Of a stretch of DNA of 53,784 bases, positions 23,352-33,506 are shown piece by piece; the stretch's first letter is position 1, and each line of letters opens with the position of its first letter. Made by a program: the position numbers and the translations under genes. The notes below the pieces were generated by a model. The model searched no databases. It saw only the letters and a list, made by a program, of their open reading frames with translations, and was not told the DNA's origin. The stretch is from Clostridiales bacterium (GTDB lineage: Bacteria > Bacillota > Clostridia > Christensenellales > UBA1242): contig SVIV01000004.1 in NCBI GenBank assembly GCA_015069325.1, forward strand, positions 1 to 53,784, in the 5' to 3' direction.

Positions 23352-24392
23352 ATGGAAAAAGAAAATAAACAAAACGCTATAAGCGAAGAAATAGAAATTA
23401 TAAAAATCGAAAACACAGACTCCACTACTGATGGAGTTATTTTTGATGATAAAAGTAAGAGCAAGAAAAAGAAGCCTAAAAAAGTTTATAAAAAAACAAC
23501 TTTCAAACACAAAATGAAAGTTATGGGAGTGCTCACCTTACTTGGAATGTTTACAGGTTGCGGACTTGGTGTTTGGTATTTCAACACCGCCCTTCAATCT
23601 CCTGACTATGCATCTTTAAACGTCGCAGATTATATCGGTAATGTTGATGATAGTTTTGCTACGATTGGGGTAACAAAAGGAAGCAATTGGGTAGCCGATG
23701 CAAAAAACAAAGGACTAACACCTGCTGACATAGCAGTTGCAGACAATATTTTGCTTTGTGAATACAATGCAATGCAAGCAACTTCTTACTCAATGATTGG
23801 CACAGGTGCAGTTTATTGTATGGGAACAAGCCAATCTGTTTATAGCGCAAGAAAATTTGATGGCAACGCCTACACTTTTGAAAGTTTAAGTAAAGGGATA
23901 CTTACAGTTGCAACTTGCGACCATATGGTAGAAGGTGGCACAACCGTAACTACCTATCAAGGCACTGACCTTACAGACACAGGAGCAACTTGGATTACAC
24001 CTGAAACTGTAAGCACTAACGAATTTCAAGAAACTGTCGGAGTATTACCAAACTCGCTTTCTCCTTACATTATTTCTGAAAAAACTATTGAAGAAGCAAG
24101 CGAAATCAGTTATAATGATGAAACTGGAACTTATTCTTTTACGGTTTCTTTAAAAACTATCGAAAGTGTTCTTTTCTATTACAAGCAAGTAAAACGCAGT
24201 GGCGGACTTGAAGCCAGTCCAGAATTCTATTCAATCCAGATTACTTTTACTATAAATGCTGATTGGGAATTTGTATCGACTGATATTGTTGAAACATACA
24301 AAGCCGTTAAATTTGGGTTGCCAGTTACTTGCGAAGGAACGCTTCTTACAAATTATGTGTTTGACGGCGAAGTTACACTTCCTATAGCCTAA
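23352..24392 (+). CDS. Membrane-anchored 346-aa protein, partner of the giant protein
   Basis: No named family is recognised. A lysine-rich cytosolic tail (1-54) precedes one membrane span (about 55-77, GVLTLLGMFTGCGLGVWYF) and an outside domain of about 270 residues. The C-terminal third alternates strands such as YSIQITFTINADWEFVSTDI and VTCEGTLLTNYVFDGEVTLP, which resembles LolA/LprG-like folds of Gram-positive lipoproteins; that is an inference. A glutamate/serine region precedes it. It is first in the cassette, with an AAAGGG site 5 bp before the ATG, and is followed after 11 bp by the giant gene, so the two are surely co-transcribed. Confidence 0.7.
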   Translation: MEKENKQNAISEEIEIIKIENTDSTTDGVIFDDKSKSKKKKPKKVYKKTTFKHKMKVMGVLTLLGMFTGCGLGVWYFNTALQSPDYASLNVADYIGNVDDSFATIGVTKGSNWVADAKNKGLTPADIAVADNILLCEYNAMQATSYSMIGTGAVYCMGTSQSVYSARKFDGNAYTFESLSKGILTVATCDHMVEGGTTVTTYQGTDLTDTGATWITPETVSTNEFQETVGVLPNSLSPYIISEKTIEEASEISYNDETGTYSFTVSLKTIESVLFYYKQVKRSGGLEASPEFYSIQITFTINADWEFVSTDIVETYKAVKFGLPVTCEGTLLTNYVFDGEVTLPIA

Positions 24393-24403
24393 AAGGAGTA
24401 AAA

Positions 24404-27400
24404 ATGTATAGATTTAGAAAATTTATTAAATATTTGGGTTATTCGTTTGTATATATTTTGATATCATTAGCTTCAACGTATGGAGTTATTAATTTGTCAA
24501 TCTCATATGTCAAAGGAGAAACGCAAACTGGTGCAGGCGGAGCAATCCCCGTCCAAATATCAACAATGGTTGACAATTTTGCATCAGCAAATGCATTAGA
24601 GTTAAACCTTTCCGCATTGATTTCAACGGAAAGCGATAGCTACGATATTAATATCGATGCAATCCTTGACCTTTCACAAGGCTTTGAAAATCTTAACCTT
24701 CAAGGACAAATTGAAGCATTTATCAATTCAAACGCGTTATCTGGCGCTCAACAATTAAATCAGGGAAGTTCATCTGAGCTGGAACCTATAATTATTGATT
24801 TCGCATTTGTTGAGGGAAATATCTATCTTGACGCTTTGGAAGGAAAGATAATGATGCCTACTGACAACTTAATGGAAAGTGTTTCAGGCATTCTCTCTCT
24901 TGCAAATATAAACTTTGACGACTTAGGCGTTGGCGATATACTTAATATGCCACTCAATGATATGCTTGGAATGTTTAGCAACATTAAAGAAGAAATCATT
25001 GATGAAGAAAAAAACATTATAACATTAGTTGTTGCTCTTCCTATGGTAGGCGATGTGAGTTTGATTTTTGATACTGACTACCGCCTTCAAGGGCTATATT
25101 CTAATATGGCAATGGACGGCATTGAAATTGAAATTGATGGCGGAATCAAATATCCAGAAGCTGTAATGGTAGAAGCGAAAAACGAAGATGAATATATCAA
25201 CGCCCACAACCTTTTAGATGTAATTAAACCTGCTTTGAATTTTGCAAACAACACTCAATTTGCTGTTGATATTCAACTTAACAAAGATTCGTCTGAACTT
25301 GCAAACGGAAAATTATATTTAGACTTAGAAAGCAAACAAGCTAAATTCTTAGTTAATGCTTTCGGTCAAGATGTATCTCTTTATTTTATAAACAACGTAA
25401 TTTATATTGAATATCAAAATATTTTTGCAAAATTTGACATTAACGATATTACAAAAGTTCAACAATTCCTTGCAGATAGTTTTGATATCACCCTTCCACA
25501 AGATTCCATTGATATGATTTTAGGCCTTTTAAATGGCGAAAATGTTGCTTTACCTGAAATGAATTTAGACCTTTCATCAATTAGCCTTGCTTTCATAGAA
25601 AATGTTGATGTAGATGGCGATAAAACTATCATCACTTTAAAAGATATCGGCACTATAACTCTTTCTGCACAAGAAGATGACTTGGCTTATTTGGCTTACA
25701 ATGGATTTGGATTTGATATTGAAGCAGATATCGTTAAATTTGAAAATATCAATCTTAGTGAAGAATCTAATTGCTATATTAATCTCGCAACCTTTATTCC
25801 TACAATCGAAAACACTATTGATATTCTTAGACACAATACTTTAGAAGGAAGCATTGAAATTTCTATTGATAATCAACAATACACTATCAATTATACTTAC
25901 GACCACTCTCAAAATATCGCACTTGCAACAACTGAAATATTTGATATTAACTTTACTATTCAATATGCAAATAATTGTGTTTATTTAGATATCGCAGATA
26001 AGTTTAAGTTTGTTGCAGATTGCGACACGGTTATTGAAAACGTGGTAGGTTTTATCCAAAATATAGGTATTGCACTTCCTGAAATTGACCTCACTTCAAT
26101 TATCGAATCTGTATTGACAATATTCGATAAAACTATCAATCCACTTTTAATCACAGGTTTAACAGAAATTGACAACGGCTTTATTATTACACTTTTAAAT
26201 CAATTCGCTTGTCAAGTTGAAAATGGAGAAAGTTCATTAACTCTTTCTACTAGTATTGACAATATTAAATTAACTGCTATCCTAAATGGAACTGAAAATA
26301 AATTGAATGCCGACAATATTGAATATGATGCTTATACAAACGTAACAACAATTCTTGAATTAGCAGAAAAAGTTTATAATAGCGGGCTTCTCAACCTTAT
26401 TTCTCCAGCATTAAACATTGTGGAATCTGATGCAATAGGATTAAACATTAACGCGACAATTGACAATATTACCCTTCCTATCGAAGCAAATATTTCTCTT
26501 GCTAAGAAGAAACTATCTCTTACTACTTCACTTTACGGATTAGATTTTGCTTTATTCTATCAAAAAGAGACCTTCTATGTAGAAGCCGGAAACATTTATA
26601 TATCCTTTGCTCTTACAGATTTTGACAAGTTTGAAACTTTCCTTGCCGACAACTTTAATATAACTCTTCCTAGTGAAATTATTGATATGCTAATCAATGT
26701 TGTTACAGGCAAGCAAATGAATATTAAAGACTTGTTGAAAACTATTGACTTCGACCTTGCTTCAATCGACCTGTCAATCTTTGACAACATTCACGCAAAC
26801 GAAGAAAGTGCTACAATCACTCTTGGGGAAACGATTATTACCCTAAACTATTCCGAAGAATCATTTACAAGTATTGACATTAGCGGAATTATTGATGCAT
26901 CAATTCAATTTGTTGAATATCAAGCAAAATCACTTTCATTAGATAAATCAAATTATATTGATGCTACTGCACTGTTCCCTACTATTCAAAACGTCATTGC
27001 AATTGCAAATGCAGATAAGTTATACGCAAAAGCCATTGTAGTTTTAGATGACGAAAGAATTGAAGCGACCTTAACTTATGATATTGCAAACAAACTTCTT
27101 GCTGCAAACGCACAAGTTTTGGGATATAATGTTGACGTTGCTATGACAGATGATAAAATTTATATTTCAGTTGCAGACAAAGTGAAATTAATGGCTGATA
27201 CCACAGCAATGATAAGCGATCTTCAATCATTCTTGACGGAAATGGACATTGCTATTGAAATGCCTGAAATAGAACAAATTATTACTATCATTACAAACAT
27301 ACTTTCACCTAAAGAAAATCCTTTGCTTATAAAATCATTTAAGCAAACAGCAAATGGCCTTATAGTTAAATTGTTTAACGATTTTACTTTTGCACTAACT

Positions 27401-30400
27401 AATGGCTCAAGCGAAATTGCAGTGAATTCAGCATTTAATAACGGCTCAATATTTATCGCTATAAAAGCAACAAAACAAGAAATTATACTTCCTGAAATTG
27501 TTGAAAGTGAATATATCAACATAAATACTATCCTTAATCTTGTTTCAACTGCTTACAACAAAGGACTTGTCAATTTAATTCAACCTGCAATGAATACTTT
27601 TGCTAGCGGAAATATTGCCCTTGACATTAATATCCTTGTTGGACAATTCAATCTACCTGCTCAATTCTATCTCTCATTTGCAGATAAATCACTTGCTATT
27701 AATTCCAAAATCAACAACATCGATCTTAACATTTTCTATCAAGATGAAATCTTCTTTGTAGAATTTGGCAACCTTTACTTACAATTCGCGCTTGACTCAT
27801 TCGATGAACTTGTTGCTTTCCTTGAAAACAACTTTGGCATTACTCTTCCTAGCGACATTATTGCTACAGCAATTGAATTCATTACTGCTGAAAATATCTC
27901 TATCGAAGATATGATAGACAGCTTTGACTTTAACCTTACTCAAATTGTTAACAGCTTTGACCTTGCTTTCTTTGACAAGATTACTGTAACTGAAAACAAA
28001 GCTACTATCAATCTTGACCGTAATATTATTGAAATTGCATACACTTCTGAAAATCTTGTTAGTATCAAATTCAACGACATTACTGCAGATTTCATTGAAT
28101 TTGAACAAAAGACGCTCTCAACAGATATTACTAATTACATTAACGTTACTTCTTTCTTACCTACTATCCAAAATGTAATGAACATTCTTAAAAGCAATGT
28201 AATCTCTGGTTATATCAATGCGACTATCGAAGAAACAGATTACCAAATCGCTTTCGCTTACTCTCAAGTAGATAACACTGCCCTTGTTTCAACGCAAATT
28301 ATGGGACTTGATATTAACTTCTATCTTGCTAACAACAAAGTATTTGTTAATGTTCAAGATAAATTTAAGCTTGTTGCTAATCTCAATACTTTCATTGATG
28401 ACATATCTTCTTTCCTTACTGAAATGAATATTGAAATGAATGTTGACGCAAATGAAATCTTAGCAGAAGTTGCAAACATTTTAAATCCTGCGCTTAACAC
28501 TCTTCTCATTAAAAACTTTATTGAAAATGAAGATGACCTAACTATTACACTTTTCAATGACATTACTATCCATATTACAAACGATGAAAATGCAATTGTA
28601 GTTGCAAGTGAAATTGAAAATATTCCTGTTGAAATTTCAGTTGGCGCTTCAAATGAAACACTTATTCTCGCCGAAATTGTAGAAAACGAATACATCGATC
28701 TTAACACAATCTTAAATATTGTTTCTACAGCTTACAACAAAGGATTGTTTAATCTTGTTCAACCTGCAATCAATACTTTTGCTAGCGGAGAAATTGCACT
28801 TGACATTAATGTAACTATTGAAAATATGGTTATTCCTGCCGAGCTCAATCTTTCAATTGCAAATAAAACTCTTGCTCTTTCTAGTGAATTTAACAACACT
28901 GCATTCAATTTATTCTATCAAGATGAAACATTCTTCGTTGAATACGGCAACCTTTACTTGCAAGTAGCACTTGACTCTTACACTGAAATTGAAGCGTTCC
29001 TTGCAGAAAACTTCGGTGTTACCCTTCCTAGTGAGCTTATTGGCAAAGCAATTGAATTAATTACTGCTGAAAACATTTCAATTGAAGATATGCTTAACAA
29101 CTTTGACTTCAACTTAACTCAACTCGTAAATAGTTTCGATCTTGCAATCTTCGACTGCATTACAGTAACAGATGACCAAGTTACAATTGGTATAGACGGA
29201 TATAACATTAAAGTTGGATACAACAAAGACAACTTTACTTCTATTAAATTCAGCGACATCTTAAGTGCAAACTTTATTGAATTTAAGGAAACTACCCTTT
29301 CAACAGATAAAGCAAATTACATTGACGTTGTTGCATTCTTGCCTACTATTCAAAATGTAATGAATATTTTAGAAAGTGATGTAATCTCTGGTTCAATCAA
29401 TACTACTATTGAAGACCAAAACATTGAAATTGCTTTCACTTATGACCAAGCAAACTCTACTGCACTTGTTTCAACTCAAGTCCTTGGATTTAATTTAACT
29501 GCTACTCTTCTGGGCAACAAAGTATATGTTAATCTTCACGACAAACTTAAGCTTGCTGCCAATGTAAACACATTTGTTGACGACATTACTGCATTCCTTG
29601 CTGAAATGGATATTGAAATAAATGTTGACGCAAATGAAATCTTAGCAGAAGTTGCAAACATTTTAAATCCTGCACTTAACACTCTTCTCATTAAAAACTT
29701 TATTGAAAATGAAGATGACCTGACCATTACACTTTTCAATGACATTACAATCCATATTACAAACGATGAAAATGCAATTGTAGTTGCAAGTGAAATTGAA
29801 AATATTCCTGTTGAAATTTTAGTTGGAGCAACAACTCAAGAATTAACTCTTCCAGAAATCAACGAAAGTGAATACACAGACCTTAACGTATTATTCAACT
29901 TAATTGCAGCGACTTATGAAAGCGGACTTACAAATCTTCTCGCCCCTGCCCTTAACACACTTTCTTCTGGACAATTAGGTGCAACATTTACATTCGCTTA
30001 TGACGAACTGCAAGTTGAAGGACACCTTTCAATTGACGTCAACACATTAAGCGTAGGAATTAATGTTAATGTTAGAGGAATTGATGTAAACATTATTATT
30101 CTTTCTGACAATGTTGTTTACGTTGAATTTGGAAACTTAAACGTTAAATTCTCACTTAATGACTTAACTGAAATTGGCGACTTACTTGAAAAGCATTTTG
30201 ATATTACAATTCCTTTCGGTGATATTTTAGAAATTATTGATAATTTAAGAACAGGAAATATTGACATAATTGAAATGCTTAAAAAATTCGATATAACAAT
30301 TGACCTTAATGCTATTGACCTTGCTTTCTTTGATACAATTACTAATGAAAACGGAGTTTATTCAATTCCTGTTGAAAATGTAGGCGACTTCACAATTGAA

Positions 30401-33235
30401 GCCGATGAAGAAAATCTTCTTGGATTTGGTTATGAAGGATTTGGAATTAAAGCTATGGGACAATTAAGTCAATATAAAGTATTTGACTTAAAACTTCTTA
30501 AAGAAGAATATGTAAACCTTGTTGATTTCCTTCCTACTATCGACAATATAATTGGAATGATAAACAACGCTTGCTTCAGCGGACAAATTACAATTTATGA
30601 CAGCGAACTTGATTTAAATGTTCCTATCGACTATGTTGTAACAACAGGCGATGAACTTTATGTTAACTTTACTACTAGCATTTACGGAGCTCACTTAAGC
30701 GGACAATATTATAAAGATAAGATTTATCTTGAATTTGCTGAAAGCGTAAAAATTGTAGTTGACGTAACTAAACTTCCTAAAGCAATACAAGAAGTTTTAG
30801 AAAGCGCTGGCAAAAACTTACCACAAAGTGAAACTACTGGTATGCTTGACAACATATTTAATGTGCTTATGAAGGGAGATACAAGTTCACTCGTTTCAAC
30901 TTCTGTGGGACTATTTGATGCGGTTAAATCAGTTTTTGACTCATCTGCAATTGAACAGTTGATCAAATCATTCGCTAAAACACAAAATGGCTTCGCTATG
31001 ACATTATTCAACGATATGCCAATTACCCTTACAAACGGCAATTCACAAGTTGCCCTTGCAACAAGCATTGATAATATTTCAATCAACCTTTCGGTTAAAG
31101 GCTCACAAGATGCAATCACTATTCCTACAATCAAAGACAGCGATTACATTCCTGTTGAAAATCTGTTGGAACTTGTTAAAGCATTCTTAAATATGACTCA
31201 CAAAGACGACTTTAACATTAAAGGAAACCTTGATATTGTCGGCTCTCTTGTTGGAATTAACATCAATATGACTGTTGGATTGGACGCTCAAGTGAAGATT
31301 ACTGATGGAAAAGTTCAATTCCAAGCAGTGTTAGGCGAAATTCCTGCAATCGTAGGCGTAAACAATGACGTTCCTTACAAATTTGGGGATACCGAAAGCG
31401 GAAGCGACAGATATGTTTACCTTTACTTTGATGGCGAAGACTTATATATTTACAGAAGCGAATATGTTGACATCGTGTTTGGAGCGAGCAAACGTCATTA
31501 TGAAAAATGCACAAAGATTAGTGCTGATACTCTTCTTAGTGACATAATGTATTACCTTCAATATATGATTGGATTTACTGATACAATTATGGGCGAAATA
31601 GAAAAAGCAATGACTCTTGCACAAAACAGAGAACAACCTATTGACCTTAACAATGTAGTCAACAATGTAGCTTGCGATGGAAATAGATTTGACCTTTCTC
31701 TCAACCTTAAAGAAATTGCAAACAACCCACTCATGGGCGACCTTGCACTCAACTTACTTCTTAATAAAGATGCCGATCTCAAGAGTTATTTATATCAACT
31801 TGGATTAAACGTTTATATGCCTCTTGCAGATATATTCAAACTCACACTTTCTTCAGATGATATTACTATTGTCAATTATGGTTCTACCGTTGACCTTTCA
31901 AGACTTCAAGATTATGTAACAAACTATAAATATGGTTATGGCGAAGAATGGGAAGCAAGCAATGGCGAATGGGGTAAAGCTGCAGACAAACAATACACTA
32001 TCTACTTTGAAGAAAATGGTGGCGATGAAAAGGCAAACATTACAGGAATTTACGGTGCTCCTATTACCCTTCCAACTTATACAAACTCAATCACAACAGA
32101 TGACGGAATTACGAAAACAGTAGCAACGTTTGATGGCTGGTGGACTACTTCAAACTTCAAAGAAGGGACTAGGTTTACTGATACAACTATGCCAAAACGA
32201 GACATTACTCTTTACGCAAAGTGGAATAAGACAAGCCAATATTACCGCACGATTAAGTTTGTCACTAATTCAACAGATGTCGTAAATAGCATCACTCAAC
32301 TTGAAGGAACTACCGTTGTTGTGCCATATCTTAATACTAAACAAGAAACTGTTGGCGACGAAACAACAACATACTCATTTGGTGGTTGGTATAAAGATTC
32401 TACTTGCACAGAAAAATTTACTGATTATAAGATGCCAAGCCAAAGCATAGTTCTTTACGCAAAATGGGATTTTGTTAAGACTGAAACTACTAAGACATTT
32501 ACTCTCATTCACAACGGAAATACCCTTTACTCTTACAGAATCAAAACTGGCAATGAAATTGACTTGTCTTCAGTAAGTGGAATTACTCTTACAGGTAGCA
32601 AACCAACATTATTCTATACTGACGCGGCAAGAACAAACTTATATACTGGCGACTGGACAATGCCTGAACAAGATTTAACGCTTTATGTTAAAAATGCTTA
32701 TACATTGACTGCTACGAGCAAATTTGGCAATACTGCAACCGCAACATATCATTTATATGAAGGCGATTCTCTCACGCTTCCAACTCAATCTAATTATGTA
32801 AATGATGACGGAAATACAAGAAAAACTTACACTTTCTTAGGTTACAGCGAAAACATTACAAAAATGCCAAGCGAAAACAAAACAGTTTCAGCAAACTGGA
32901 ATGAAGATATTAAGTATTACTACACTATTTCATTTGACACATCACTTAGATATATTCCTAAGTCTTGTGCAGCAGGCTGCACTTATAAAACTGCACCTGG
33001 AAGCATTGCTCCTATGAAATTACTTGAAGGAACTGTAATTGATTTGACTCAAAGTAAATATCAATTAACTTGTCAAGTTTGGTCAACCGCTATTTCGTGG
33101 GGAATTAGTTATAAATACAAATCTACAACTTGGATGACTTCTGTTCCATCAGATTACTCAAATGGTGGAAGCGGACTTAAGTCTTATACAGTGACAGGCA
33201 ACGCAACATTGTATCCTTTCTGGGAAAAACAATAA
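24404..33235 (+). CDS. Giant 2,943-aa exported repeat protein with InlB-like C-terminal repeats
   Basis: One membrane segment (about 10-31, YSFVYILISLASTYGVINL) anchors or exports a huge acidic outside region. From about 265 to 2500 it repeats a module of roughly 200 residues. Each begins with Tyr and an amphipathic helix (FLPTIQN at about 457, 851, 1245, 1639 and 2036, or LxxVSTAYNKGL at about 641, 1037, 1430 and 1824), followed by alternating beta strands ending near a NKVYVxxxDK- or ETFFVExGNLY-type turn. Modules alternate A/B with a period of about 393 residues. The last about 410 residues (2529-2943) are about five InlB/Flg_new-type repeats (GWW, GGWYKD, LYAKW). No LPXTG motif. AAGGAG precedes the ATG. 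Function is unknown; adhesin or envelope-spanning fibre are both possible. Confidence 0.85.
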   Translation: MYRFRKFIKYLGYSFVYILISLASTYGVINLSISYVKGETQTGAGGAIPVQISTMVDNFASANALELNLSALISTESDSYDINIDAILDLSQGFENLNLQGQIEAFINSNALSGAQQLNQGSSSELEPIIIDFAFVEGNIYLDALEGKIMMPTDNLMESVSGILSLANINFDDLGVGDILNMPLNDMLGMFSNIKEEIIDEEKNIITLVVALPMVGDVSLIFDTDYRLQGLYSNMAMDGIEIEIDGGIKYPEAVMVEAKNEDEYINAHNLLDVIKPALNFANNTQFAVDIQLNKDSSELANGKLYLDLESKQAKFLVNAFGQDVSLYFINNVIYIEYQNIFAKFDINDITKVQQFLADSFDITLPQDSIDMILGLLNGENVALPEMNLDLSSISLAFIENVDVDGDKTIITLKDIGTITLSAQEDDLAYLAYNGFGFDIEADIVKFENINLSEESNCYINLATFIPTIENTIDILRHNTLEGSIEISIDNQQYTINYTYDHSQNIALATTEIFDINFTIQYANNCVYLDIADKFKFVADCDTVIENVVGFIQNIGIALPEIDLTSIIESVLTIFDKTINPLLITGLTEIDNGFIITLLNQFACQVENGESSLTLSTSIDNIKLTAILNGTENKLNADNIEYDAYTNVTTILELAEKVYNSGLLNLISPALNIVESDAIGLNINATIDNITLPIEANISLAKKKLSLTTSLYGLDFALFYQKETFYVEAGNIYISFALTDFDKFETFLADNFNITLPSEIIDMLINVVTGKQMNIKDLLKTIDFDLASIDLSIFDNIHANEESATITLGETIITLNYSEESFTSIDISGIIDASIQFVEYQAKSLSLDKSNYIDATALFPTIQNVIAIANADKLYAKAIVVLDDERIEATLTYDIANKLLAANAQVLGYNVDVAMTDDKIYISVADKVKLMADTTAMISDLQSFLTEMDIAIEMPEIEQIITIITNILSPKENPLLIKSFKQTANGLIVKLFNDFTFALTNGSSEIAVNSAFNNGSIFIAIKATKQEIILPEIVESEYININTILNLVSTAYNKGLVNLIQPAMNTFASGNIALDINILVGQFNLPAQFYLSFADKSLAINSKINNIDLNIFYQDEIFFVEFGNLYLQFALDSFDELVAFLENNFGITLPSDIIATAIEFITAENISIEDMIDSFDFNLTQIVNSFDLAFFDKITVTENKATINLDRNIIEIAYTSENLVSIKFNDITADFIEFEQKTLSTDITNYINVTSFLPTIQNVMNILKSNVISGYINATIEETDYQIAFAYSQVDNTALVSTQIMGLDINFYLANNKVFVNVQDKFKLVANLNTFIDDISSFLTEMNIEMNVDANEILAEVANILNPALNTLLIKNFIENEDDLTITLFNDITIHITNDENAIVVASEIENIPVEISVGASNETLILAEIVENEYIDLNTILNIVSTAYNKGLFNLVQPAINTFASGEIALDINVTIENMVIPAELNLSIANKTLALSSEFNNTAFNLFYQDETFFVEYGNLYLQVALDSYTEIEAFLAENFGVTLPSELIGKAIELITAENISIEDMLNNFDFNLTQLVNSFDLAIFDCITVTDDQVTIGIDGYNIKVGYNKDNFTSIKFSDILSANFIEFKETTLSTDKANYIDVVAFLPTIQNVMNILESDVISGSINTTIEDQNIEIAFTYDQANSTALVSTQVLGFNLTATLLGNKVYVNLHDKLKLAANVNTFVDDITAFLAEMDIEINVDANEILAEVANILNPALNTLLIKNFIENEDDLTITLFNDITIHITNDENAIVVASEIENIPVEILVGATTQELTLPEINESEYTDLNVLFNLIAATYESGLTNLLAPALNTLSSGQLGATFTFAYDELQVEGHLSIDVNTLSVGINVNVRGIDVNIIILSDNVVYVEFGNLNVKFSLNDLTEIGDLLEKHFDITIPFGDILEIIDNLRTGNIDIIEMLKKFDITIDLNAIDLAFFDTITNENGVYSIPVENVGDFTIEADEENLLGFGYEGFGIKAMGQLSQYKVFDLKLLKEEYVNLVDFLPTIDNIIGMINNACFSGQITIYDSELDLNVPIDYVVTTGDELYVNFTTSIYGAHLSGQYYKDKIYLEFAESVKIVVDVTKLPKAIQEVLESAGKNLPQSETTGMLDNIFNVLMKGDTSSLVSTSVGLFDAVKSVFDSSAIEQLIKSFAKTQNGFAMTLFNDMPITLTNGNSQVALATSIDNISINLSVKGSQDAITIPTIKDSDYIPVENLLELVKAFLNMTHKDDFNIKGNLDIVGSLVGININMTVGLDAQVKITDGKVQFQAVLGEIPAIVGVNNDVPYKFGDTESGSDRYVYLYFDGEDLYIYRSEYVDIVFGASKRHYEKCTKISADTLLSDIMYYLQYMIGFTDTIMGEIEKAMTLAQNREQPIDLNNVVNNVACDGNRFDLSLNLKEIANNPLMGDLALNLLLNKDADLKSYLYQLGLNVYMPLADIFKLTLSSDDITIVNYGSTVDLSRLQDYVTNYKYGYGEEWEASNGEWGKAADKQYTIYFEENGGDEKANITGIYGAPITLPTYTNSITTDDGITKTVATFDGWWTTSNFKEGTRFTDTTMPKRDITLYAKWNKTSQYYRTIKFVTNSTDVVNSITQLEGTTVVVPYLNTKQETVGDETTTYSFGGWYKDSTCTEKFTDYKMPSQSIVLYAKWDFVKTETTKTFTLIHNGNTLYSYRIKTGNEIDLSSVSGITLTGSKPTLFYTDAARTNLYTGDWTMPEQDLTLYVKNAYTLTATSKFGNTATATYHLYEGDSLTLPTQSNYVNDDGNTRKTYTFLGYSENITKMPSENKTVSANWNEDIKYYYTISFDTSLRYIPKSCAAGCTYKTAPGSIAPMKLLEGTVIDLTQSKYQLTCQVWSTAISWGISYKYKSTTWMTSVPSDYSNGGSGLKSYTVTGNATLYPFWEKQ
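28439..28644 (+). repeat. 206-bp near-identical repeat, copy 1
   Basis: Matches 29621-29826 at an offset of 1,182 bp (exactly 394 codons) with only about five differences counted by eye. It lies in module B-to-A of the giant gene and indicates a recent duplication or gene conversion between modules. Confidence 0.85.
29621..29826 (+). repeat. 206-bp near-identical repeat, copy 2
   Basis: Second copy of 28439-28644. The flanking module sequence is far more diverged, so identity is confined to this block. Confidence 0.85.
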
Positions 33236-33240
33236 ATAAA

Positions 33241-33267
33241 AAAAAGATGAGAAATCTCTCATCTTTT
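33241..33267. terminator. Bidirectional terminator after the giant gene
   Basis: Stem AAAAGATGAGA/TCTCATCTTTT around a 4-nt loop, with T runs on both strands. It serves the giant gene (plus) and the minE-like gene (minus). Confidence 0.8.
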
Positions 33268-33269
33268 TT

Positions 33270-33506
33270 TTATTTTGGAATATACCCAAACGGTTTTATT
33301 CTATCTGCTTCAAATTCTACAAAAAATATGTTTTTATCTCCATTTTTTCGAAAACGCACCTTAAATTCTTTATTTAAGCAAATATAATTTTCAACAATTG
33401 GCTTAATTTCATCTTCAAGCACAGTGCAAACAGTTTGTGGATTGCACATTTTGTCGCTATCTGTTATGTTAAAAATTCTTTCAGTTATTTGATAATTCAT
33501 CTTCAT
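33270..33506 (-). CDS. MinE-like 78-aa protein
   Basis: This short protein directly follows minD, overlapping its stop by 4 bp (ATGA). Its middle, LEDEIKPIVENYICLNKEF and then VRFRKNGDKNIFFVEFE, matches the MinE topological-specificity domain pattern (ILEVIxKYVxID...VxLExxGDxSxLELxV). The N-terminal MinD-binding part is short and not clearly recognisable. In Min systems MinE drives MinD off the membrane to position division at mid-cell. No minC is seen upstream or downstream. The identification rests mostly on context and is tentative. Confidence 0.5.
   Translation of the reverse strand: MKMNYQITERIFNITDSDKMCNPQTVCTVLEDEIKPIVENYICLNKEFKVRFRKNGDKNIFFVEFEADRIKPFGYIPK

Noticed and set aside
24823-31782. 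Several 60-136 residue minus-strand frames within the giant gene
   Set aside because: They are antisense shadows of the repeat modules, with compositions mirroring the coding strand and no promoters or ribosome sites.
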